From positions 3,782,001 through 3,846,000 of the forward strand of contig NZ_CP048114.1 in assembly GCF_010093025.1 (NCBI RefSeq): 64,000 bases of DNA, given 5' to 3'. The stretch comes from Edaphobacter sp. 12200R-103 (GTDB lineage: Bacteria; Acidobacteriota; Terriglobia; Terriglobales; Acidobacteriaceae). Each line of letters opens with the position of its first letter. The first letter of the stretch is position 1. Position numbers and translations under genes: made by a program. Below the pieces are notes generated by a model. That model saw only the letters and a program-made list of their open reading frames with translations, was not told where the DNA came from and made no database searches. Below are positions 58,303 to 64,000 of this stretch, piece by piece.

Positions 58303-58710
58303 ATTACGACTGCGAACACACTTTTGAAGCCGAGAGAGGCGGCGGCGGAACTAGGTCTGAGCTATCCAACGATCAAACAGTGGATCCTTGCCGGAAAGCT
58401 GGAGACCGTGAAGACGCCGGGCGGCCATCACCTGATTCCGCGCAGTGCCCTGGCGCCGTTTCTGAAGGGTCGGCCTGAAACCGAGGACAAGCGGGAGCGT
58501 TTCCAGAAGGTGAGCGGCCGCAACCAGTTGATCGGGACGATTGTGGAGATCAGGATCGAGGGACTTCTGGCAAAGGTGGTGCTTTCGATTGGCGATCAGC
58601 GGATTACTTCGATTATTACGGCGGATGCTGTGCGTGAGATGAAGCTGCGCAAAGGGGAGCGAGCGGCGGCGCTGATGAAGTCGACCGAGGTGATGATTAC
58701 CCGGGTTTAG
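58303..58710 (+). CDS. HTH-TOBE regulator, probable ATT start
   Basis: About 135 residues. Residues about 8-45 are a MerR/excisionase-type HTH (KPREAAAELGLSYPTIKQWI, then GKLETVKTPGGHHLIPRSAL). Residues about 70-135 are one TOBE/Mop domain (RNQLIGTIVEIRIEGLLAKV, then SIITADAVREMKLRKGE), which binds molybdate or tungstate in ModE relatives. Reading from ATT at 58303 gives MTTANTLLKPREAA if initiated with Met, with GAGG 6 nt upstream. The only other start, TTG at 58324, has no Shine-Dalgarno and trims seven residues. It is divergent from the TonB receptor. Confidence 0.8.
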   Translation: MTTANTLLKPREAAAELGLSYPTIKQWILAGKLETVKTPGGHHLIPRSALAPFLKGRPETEDKRERFQKVSGRNQLIGTIVEIRIEGLLAKVVLSIGDQRITSIITADAVREMKLRKGERAAALMKSTEVMITRV

Positions 58711-58766
58711 GTGGCGTCCTCAAACTCACCCTCTGCTTGCGTTTGATGTGAAGAAGATTTTCAAAA

Positions 58767-58909
58767 GTGTCATTTGGACCGAAGCCCCTCCTCGGTTTTT
58801 ACCGTGGGAGGCGCAGTGAAGGATTCTGCTTTTCTACTAAAGTCTTCGGCACCGGGAAGACCGCAGATCCCTCCACTGCGGCGCTTTGCGCCTCCGGTCG
58901 GGATGACAC
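58767..58909. repeat. Dispersed palindromic repeat, decayed copy 6
   Basis: GTGTCATTTGGACCGAAG at the left and ACCGCAGATCCCTCCACT...CGGTCGGGATGACAC at the right. It is a variant with TCCACT/CGGTCGGG instead of the TTCGACT/CGCTCAG core. Confidence 0.7.
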
Positions 58910-58960
58910 TTTCACCTCTGCCTGGAAGACAAATAGATCGATAGCTAGCTGGTGGGAGAT

Positions 58961-60265
58961 TTATGCCTGGTAGACGATACGGCCTTCGCAGAGGGTATAG
59001 CGGACTTTACCGAGCATGGAAGCGCCATCGAAGGGGGTGTTGCGGGATTTCGACCGCGAGTCTTCAGCCCTGAAGGTCCACTTGTCTGCTGCGTCGAAGA
59101 TCACGACGTCGGCATAGCGGCCGACTCCCAGAGATCCTCGTCCGGCGAGGGAGATGATGGAGGCGGGCGTTGTGCTCATCAGTTCTACGATGCGGGAGAG
59201 CGGAAGGCCGCGATCGCGGTGGAGGACGCGAAGGGCGAGGCCAAGTGCGGTCTCAAGTCCGGTGATGCCGTTGGGGGCGCGCTCGAACTCCTGCTTCTTT
59301 TCAAAGGCCGCATGGGGGGCGTGGTCTGTGGCGATGCAGTCGGCGATGCCGTCGACCAGGGCCTGAATCATCTGCAGGCGGTCCTGCTCGACGCGCAGAG
59401 GGGGATTCATCTTGGCGTGGGTGTCGTAGTCGCCAACTGCCTCTTCATTGAGAGCAAAGTGGTGGGGCGCGATCTCGCAGGTGACGTGCAGGCCTTCCTG
59501 CTTTGCCTGCTGAATGGCCTGAATCGCGCGTGATGTAGATACGTGTTGCACGTGGAGATGCGGGCGGAGTCCTTCAGCGCGCTCAATGTCGCGGAGCAGT
59601 TGAATATCGCGTTCGACGATGCGCACCTCGGCCTCTACGGGCATTCCTCGTAGTCCAAGGCGAAAGGCCATGGAACCGGCGTTCATGCTGCAGCCGCCAG
59701 TAAGGCGCGTGTCCTCGGCGTGCTGCGAGACGGGTGCCTCGACGCGGGCGGCGGCGATCAGCGCGTCGCGCATGACTTGATCTTCCAGCACCGGCTTGCC
59801 GTCATCGGTAAAGCCTACGGCGCCGGCGCGGCGCAAGGCTTCAAAGTCAGTGAGACGCTCGCCCATGCTGCCTATCGTAGCTGCAGGCATGGCAAAGAGC
59901 TTTACGGCCGAACCGCGCTCGCCGTCGAGCATCCACTGGAGTTTTTCGACGGTGTCGTTGACCGGAACCGTGTTCGGCATGGCTACGACGGAGGTGTATC
60001 CGCCTGCGGCGGCTGCGGCGGTTCCAGTGGCGATGGTCTCCTTGTAGGTCTGGCCGGGCTCGCGCAGGTGGACGTGGACATCGATCAGCCCCGGAGCGAC
60101 GATGAGGCCGGTAGCGTCGATGGTCTGCGCGGCCTCCACGCTGGCCATCCGGCCAGGAGCTTCGACGGCGGCTACGCGCCCGTCGCGGAGAAGAAGATCG
60201 CGCGGCGCATCGACCTGGTTGGCAGGATCGATCAGCCTGCCGTTGAGAATCAGGATGTCGCTCAT
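58961..60265 (-). CDS. pyrC: Dihydroorotase
   Basis: A 434-residue dihydroorotase, which cyclises carbamoyl-aspartate in pyrimidine synthesis. The zinc site is PGLIDVHVHLREPGQ, with later HVQHVST and catalytic Asp in ATDHAPHA. Length and the EPGQTYKETI region fit the class I (longer) form. It overlaps pyrB by 4 bases (ATGA). Confidence 0.95.
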   Translation of the reverse strand: MSDILILNGRLIDPANQVDAPRDLLLRDGRVAAVEAPGRMASVEAAQTIDATGLIVAPGLIDVHVHLREPGQTYKETIATGTAAAAAGGYTSVVAMPNTVPVNDTVEKLQWMLDGERGSAVKLFAMPAATIGSMGERLTDFEALRRAGAVGFTDDGKPVLEDQVMRDALIAAARVEAPVSQHAEDTRLTGGCSMNAGSMAFRLGLRGMPVEAEVRIVERDIQLLRDIERAEGLRPHLHVQHVSTSRAIQAIQQAKQEGLHVTCEIAPHHFALNEEAVGDYDTHAKMNPPLRVEQDRLQMIQALVDGIADCIATDHAPHAAFEKKQEFERAPNGITGLETALGLALRVLHRDRGLPLSRIVELMSTTPASIISLAGRGSLGVGRYADVVIFDAADKWTFRAEDSRSKSRNTPFDGASMLGKVRYTLCEGRIVYQA

Positions 60266-61266
60266 ACGTTCAAACCTTTGAAGTTGCCGGATGCCAATGC
60301 CCGTGCCAGCAGGGCGGACCGGATGGCAAGTCCGTGGGCCACCTGCTCTTCGATGGCCGATTGCGGACCGTCGGCGACGTCGTCGGAGATCTCGAGGCCG
60401 CGGATCATGGGACCGGGATGCAGGACGAGTGCCGAAGGAGCGTGGGTTCGCAGCCGCTCACTGTTGAGCTGATAGTGGCTGATGTAATCGCCAAGGTTGA
60501 GCTCCATGCCGGCAAGGCGCTCCTTCTGGATACGGAGCATCATGACGACCTGCGACCGGGCCAGGGCGCGATCGAAGTCGCGCTCGATCTCGATTCCGGG
60601 GCCGAGGCTGAGGGCCTCTTCCGGGAGCAGCCGGGGCGGGCCGCAGAGCAGGACACGGGCTCCGAGGCGGGGGAGCAGCATGGCGTTGGAGCGGGCGACG
60701 CGACTGTGGAAGATATCGCCGGTGATGGTCACGGTGACGCCTTCGAGCGAACGCTCGTCGACCGATACGGCTTTGGAAGCGCCATGCAGGCGCGTCAGGA
60801 TGGTGCGCAGGTCGAGCAGCGCCTGCGAGGGATGCTCGTGCATGCCATCGCCTGCGTTGAGGACAGGCAGGTCAGTCTCACGGGCGAGGACAAAGGGGGC
60901 TCCTGAGGCGGAGTGGCGCAGGATGATGCATTCGGCTCCCAGCGCGCGCAGCGTCAGGCCGGTGTCCTTGAGGCTCTCGCCTTTTTCGATGGAAGAGGAT
61001 TTGTCGCTGACGAGGGTGGTGGTGGCGCCGAGAGATTTGGCCGCCAGCTCGAAGGAGGTGCGGGTGCGCGTGCTCGATTCGTAGAAGAGCAACGCGATGG
61101 TGCGGCCGCGGAGGATGGCGGTGCGCTCTGCATGGCCCAGGGATGCGATTCCCGCTGTTTCGGAGAGAATCGCGGAGATATCTGCAACGGAGAGATGGCT
61201 GATGCTAAGTAGAGAGCCCGGGGCGTAGATGGGCCGATGAGACGCGGATGCACTTGCCTTTTGCAT
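60262..61266 (-). CDS. pyrB: Aspartate carbamoyltransferase catalytic subunit
   Basis: A 334-residue enzyme joining carbamoyl phosphate to aspartate. LLFYESSTRTRTSFELAAK is the carbamoyl-phosphate loop, DGMHEHPSQALLDLRTI and VTITGDIFHSRVARSN are conserved. A TTG at 61278 would create a 4-base overlap with the pyrR stop and add four residues, so the true start is uncertain between 61266 and 61278. pyrI is absent, as expected for forms active without the regulatory chain. Confidence 0.95.
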   Translation of the reverse strand: MQKASASASHRPIYAPGSLLSISHLSVADISAILSETAGIASLGHAERTAILRGRTIALLFYESSTRTRTSFELAAKSLGATTTLVSDKSSSIEKGESLKDTGLTLRALGAECIILRHSASGAPFVLARETDLPVLNAGDGMHEHPSQALLDLRTILTRLHGASKAVSVDERSLEGVTVTITGDIFHSRVARSNAMLLPRLGARVLLCGPPRLLPEEALSLGPGIEIERDFDRALARSQVVMMLRIQKERLAGMELNLGDYISHYQLNSERLRTHAPSALVLHPGPMIRGLEISDDVADGPQSAIEEQVAHGLAIRSALLARALASGNFKGLNV

Positions 61267-61274
61267 TGTTTCGA

Positions 61275-61850
61275 TCAATCCACCCGTTCCACCAGCAGGA
61301 CCTGCTCCTCGCCGTCGACCTCGTTGAGTTTGACCTCGATGATCTCTCGGTTGGAGGTGGGGATGGAACGCCCGGTGTAGGTGGCCTCGATGGGAAGCTC
61401 TCGATGCCCGCGGTCGATGAGCGCCAGCAGCTGCACGCTTCTTGGCCGGCCCTGATCGAAGAGGGCGTCCAGGGCGGCGCGAATGGTGCGGCCTGTGTAG
61501 AGTACGTCGTCCACGAGAACGATGTCGCGTCCGGTGACGTCGAAGCCGATGGTTCCGGGGGCGACGGTGGGACGGGGACCGCTGGTGGAGAGGTCGTCGC
61601 GGTAGAAGCTGATGTCCAGGCTGCCGGTGTCGATGGGGTGCTTTTCGATCTTTTCGATCATCCCCGCCAGCCGCTGGGCAAGAGGAATGCCGCGGCGCTT
61701 GATTCCCACAAGTCCGAGGTTTTCACCGCCGTTATTTTTCTCGACGATCTCGTGGGCCAGACGCACAAGGGTGCGCTCAATCTCCGAGGCCGACATCAGG
61801 CGGCCCTTCTCGCGAATCTTCGGTGTGCTGAGTTCCAGATCTGCGCTCAT
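61275..61850 (-). CDS. pyrR: PyrR-type regulator/uracil phosphoribosyltransferase
   Basis: A 191-residue PyrR. The PRPP-binding motif is DIVLVDDVLYTGRTIRAALDAL, and LGLVGIKRRGIPLAQRL, SFYRDDL are family marks. It senses UMP/UTP and binds mRNA to control pyr genes; it may also make UMP from uracil. It heads a pyrR-pyrB-pyrC operon. Only 53 bp separate it from the zinc-ribbon gene, with a small stem-loop over the ribosome binding site. Confidence 0.95.
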   Translation of the reverse strand: MSADLELSTPKIREKGRLMSASEIERTLVRLAHEIVEKNNGGENLGLVGIKRRGIPLAQRLAGMIEKIEKHPIDTGSLDISFYRDDLSTSGPRPTVAPGTIGFDVTGRDIVLVDDVLYTGRTIRAALDALFDQGRPRSVQLLALIDRGHRELPIEATYTGRSIPTSNREIIEVKLNEVDGEEQVLLVERVD

Positions 61851-61856
61851 AGGCTT

Positions 61857-61877
61857 CCCGCTGATGATACCAGCAGG
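61857..61877 (-). promoter_or_regulatory. Stem-loop in front of pyrR
   Basis: On the minus strand CCTGCTG and CAGCGGG pair (one G-U) with loop GTATCAT, ending at the GGGAAG ribosome binding site. It could control pyrR translation. It does not match the published PyrR-binding loop. Confidence 0.35.
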
Positions 61878-61903
61878 GAGGCGGGTGTTCGATGTTCGGT
61901 GAG

Positions 61904-62569
61904 CTACTGGCGTCGAGTGCGAAGCAGACCGCTGACCGCTCCGCCCACGGTGGACATGAGGACGACCAGTCCGGCCAGCATGGAGAAGCCTGCCAGCATG
62001 ATCCCCGCCTTGAACTCCGGAGAATAGATGAAGCGCATCAGATTAGCGGGCTGAGGGTTGGCCGCGGCTGCCTTTTCGATCTGGGCCCGGAGCTCCCCGT
62101 CGAAGGTAGCCATATTATGCAGGCCGAAGCGGGCCACCAGCCCGGCGATCGCCATAGCGACACCAATGGAGGCGATGAGGGTAAGTCCCACCAGAACGCC
62201 GATCTTCGCGCCGACCATGGCATCCATCAGGGCCTGGGGCCGACGGCGTTGGTAGAGCGTAAGAGCCACGACCGAGGCGCTGATGGTCCACAGCCAGTTG
62301 ATGAAAGAGAAGGCCGGAAGGCGAGTCGAGGCGACGCTGAGGACTGCTGCCACGAGGGCGACCATCATGGCGCAAAGGATGGCCGCTTTCCAGTCGATCT
62401 GTTGTGGATGCGGCGGCGGAAGGACGCCGGTTGAGGCTTCTCCTGCCGCGGAGGCGGTCTCCAGAGCGTCGGAGAGATAGATCTGGGGAGCGCCGCAGTG
62501 AGGGCAGAACGCAGGGGACTCGTCGCCCGAGAGCAGCGGTTCCTCGCACCGGTGGCAATACGCTTGCAT
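61904..62569 (-). CDS. Zinc-ribbon membrane protein
   Basis: A 221-residue protein. The N-terminus has a zinc ribbon with two pairs CHRC and CPHC (YCHRCEEPLL, FCPHCGAP). A short linker leads to about four membrane helices (ILCAMMVALVAAVLSVAS, then INWLWTISASVVALTLY, VGAKIGVLVGLTLIASIG, IMLAGFSMLAGLVVLMS). No known family assigned. The frame continues to 62797 over the lipoprotein gene, which is spurious. It lies 53 bp before pyrR on the same strand. Confidence 0.75.
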   Translation of the reverse strand: MQAYCHRCEEPLLSGDESPAFCPHCGAPQIYLSDALETASAAGEASTGVLPPPHPQQIDWKAAILCAMMVALVAAVLSVASTRLPAFSFINWLWTISASVVALTLYQRRRPQALMDAMVGAKIGVLVGLTLIASIGVAMAIAGLVARFGLHNMATFDGELRAQIEKAAAANPQPANLMRFIYSPEFKAGIMLAGFSMLAGLVVLMSTVGGAVSGLLRTRRQ

Positions 62570-62621
62570 AGGTTCAAAACTATCCCATGCGAAAACCGGG
62601 CGGCAAGCCGGGGCCGAATCG

Positions 62622-63230
62622 CTATTGGCGCTGATCGGGATTATCTCCGCCGACAGAGAGGTTTCCGGGAAGATCGAGGACGACCATGCCGAACTTCGTT
62701 CCCGAGTCCTCCGGGTCGATGGCGACGATGCGCTGGTGCTGTTTGGAGCCGACCTTGAGTTCGATCTTTCCGTCCTGGTCGGCGCGGGCCGCAACATGCT
62801 TCTTGTCGCCGTCTGAGCAGGTAAGCCCCTGGTCGGTCTCGATGGGGTTTCCGACGGGCTTGTCGTGGTCGCATTGGATAACCGTGCCGTAGCGCTTCAT
62901 GGCATCACGGTAGAAATCGGTGACCTTTTCCGGAGTGTCGGGGGTGCGATAGCTGACGGCCTTGACGCGCAGTTGAAATTTGCCGAAGCTCAGGTTGACG
63001 TCTGCCGAACCGTTGTTCTTGTCCTTCTTGACGATCTCTGCGCCGGGATAGACGGGAAGCCCGAAGCCGGTGGCTTCCCGCTTGTCGCTGGTCTTGACCT
63101 CGACGCCACCGAAGGGAGTTGCCACCTTTACATTCTTGCTGTCGCCGTGGTCATCGGCGGCGACGCGGCAACCGCTGAGAGGAGCCACGGAGAGAAGTGT
63201 CACTGCAAGAGCTATTGTCTTTGGACTCAT
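62622..63230 (-). CDS. Lipoprotein of unknown function
   Basis: A 202-residue lipoprotein: signal ALAVTLLSVAPLSGC with lipobox LSGC. The ATG at 63230 has AAAGG 9 nt upstream; a frame to 63515 exists but overlaps the divergent MerR gene. The mature part has FGLPVYPGAEIVKKD and DFYRDAMKRYGTVIQC, a pattern of conserved acidobacterial proteins. Function unknown. Confidence 0.72.
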   Translation of the reverse strand: MSPKTIALAVTLLSVAPLSGCRVAADDHGDSKNVKVATPFGGVEVKTSDKREATGFGLPVYPGAEIVKKDKNNGSADVNLSFGKFQLRVKAVSYRTPDTPEKVTDFYRDAMKRYGTVIQCDHDKPVGNPIETDQGLTCSDGDKKHVAARADQDGKIELKVGSKQHQRIVAIDPEDSGTKFGMVVLDLPGNLSVGGDNPDQRQ

Positions 63231-63496
63231 TCCGGTCAGCCTTTCCTTCAAAGTCATACGTCTTTGAGCTGTACGAAGTTCCTGGTCCGCACGGGACTTT
63301 GAGACCTGTGGAGTTGCAGCAGTCTGCGGATGCAAGGAAGTGAAGCCTGCCCACACCGTTGCGAAAGATGCCACTGGACGGGCAAGAGGAGGATACAGGA
63401 AGGACCCAAAAGTGTTCCGCAAAAGAAATGACGTATTGGATTGTCCCTGTACTGTCCTATACTTAGGGAAGGGCAAAGGCATTTCTGGAGCGCAGC

Positions 63497-64000
63497 ATGT
63501 CGCAGCACCAGACAATTCGAAGCAAAACGGCGCCTTCCGGAGCAGAGATTCCGGATAAGTTGTACTTCCGCATTGGAGAGGTGGCGCGGCTTTGCGATGT
63601 TCCGGCCTATGTTCTTCGCTTCTGGGAGAGTGAGTTTCCCCAGCTGAAGCCCCATAAAGGGGGCACCGGCCAGAGGCTGTATCGCCGCCGCGATGTTGAG
63701 GCCGTCCTGCACATCAAATCGCTGCTTTACGACGAGGGATATACCATCTCCGGCGCGCGGCAGGCGATCAGGATCGAACAGAAGCAGAAGGCGCCGCAAC
63801 TTGCCCTGGACATGGACATGGCACGGCCAGCGGATTCCTCCCGGCAGCTTCGCAAGCTGCAGAAAGAGATGCGGGAGCTGGTGGCGCATCTCTCCCGTCC
63901 GCCTGCGCGAAGCGCCGTTCACAGTATTCGGCCGCCACGTGCCTCCTCTGCGCCACGCAGGACTTCAAAGGACGAGCTCTTTCGTCCGGACGGCGAATAG
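63497..64000 (+). CDS. MerR-family transcriptional regulator
   Basis: A 167-residue MerR protein; the stop codon is the last three bases of the window, so it is complete. The winged helix is FRIGEVARLCDVPAYVLRFWE, followed by LYRRRDVEAVLHIKSLLYDEG and the coiled coil GARQAIRIEQKQK. The C-terminus is basic and disordered (PPRASSAPRRTSK). GGAG is 6 nt before the ATG. A possible promoter is TTGGAT/TATACT at 63436-63463. Signal unknown. Confidence 0.88.
   Translation: MSQHQTIRSKTAPSGAEIPDKLYFRIGEVARLCDVPAYVLRFWESEFPQLKPHKGGTGQRLYRRRDVEAVLHIKSLLYDEGYTISGARQAIRIEQKQKAPQLALDMDMARPADSSRQLRKLQKEMRELVAHLSRPPARSAVHSIRPPRASSAPRRTSKDELFRPDGE

Overview
The window looks like chromosomal DNA of a diderm, GC-rich, saprophytic soil bacterium, most likely an Acidobacteriota of the class Terriglobia (Granulicella/Edaphobacter/Terriglobus type). 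This is inferred from gene content: an Oar-like TonB-dependent receptor with an N-terminal carboxypeptidase-regulatory domain, DUF1080 and DUF4432 sugar proteins, PQQ-like beta-propellers, many secreted proteins and lipoproteins, and a dispersed GTGTCATCCTGAGCG-type palindromic intergenic repeat. No phage, insertion sequence, CRISPR array or rRNA was seen.

Layout. 1-8.1 kb: a truncated secreted protein, a membrane GAF protein, an S9 peptidase overlapping recX, a DUF429-like protein, an SDR and a secreted (alpha/alpha)-type protein. 8.4-18.2 kb: alaS, a hypothetical, an SDR, tRNA-Arg(TCT), an MFS exporter, an acyl-CoA dehydrogenase, a MerR-HTH/TPR fusion and a ribokinase. 18.2-23.1 kb: a tightly overlapping hemE-hemH-hemY operon, an isolated purS, ppa and tRNA-Ser(GCT). 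23.2-26.8 kb: a secreted protein, DNA polymerase IV, and an ECF sigma/anti-sigma pair whose anti-sigma factor carries an unusual HNH-like C-terminal domain.

26.9-46.0 kb is the most interesting region. It holds an apparently coordinated sugar oxidation and uptake locus: a leftward lipoprotein operon (di-heme MauG/CcpA-type peroxidase, cupredoxin-like protein, YVTN beta-propeller); a rightward run of two PQQ-like beta-propellers, a cupin, a TIM-barrel sugar isomerase-like protein, a Gfo/Idh/MocA dehydrogenase, a secreted DUF1080 protein and a DUF4432 epimerase-like protein; a leftward ABC importer whose last gene fuses the permease to its own sugar-binding protein; a LacI-type repressor; and a cytochrome c/helix-hairpin-helix fusion. 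Three promoters in this region, ahead of the propellers, the importer and the cytochrome, carry the same palindrome TGAGACGTCTCA just downstream of a TTGACA promoter, so a single LacI-type regulon is likely.

46.4-49 kb: a DinB-fold protein and a TetR regulator divergent from a SnoaL-like protein and an NAD(P)-binding protein. 49.4-52.1 kb: hscA-fdx-iscX, the tail of an ISC iron-sulfur operon. 52.5-58.7 kb: a glycine-zipper lipoprotein, a Kbl/BioF-type PLP enzyme, the TonB-dependent receptor, and a divergent HTH-TOBE regulator that probably starts at ATT. 59-64 kb: a pyrR-pyrB-pyrC pyrimidine operon, a zinc-ribbon membrane protein, a lipoprotein and a MerR regulator. Functions are read from recognisable motifs without any database search. 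Start sites were chosen by Shine-Dalgarno position, signal peptides and overlaps.
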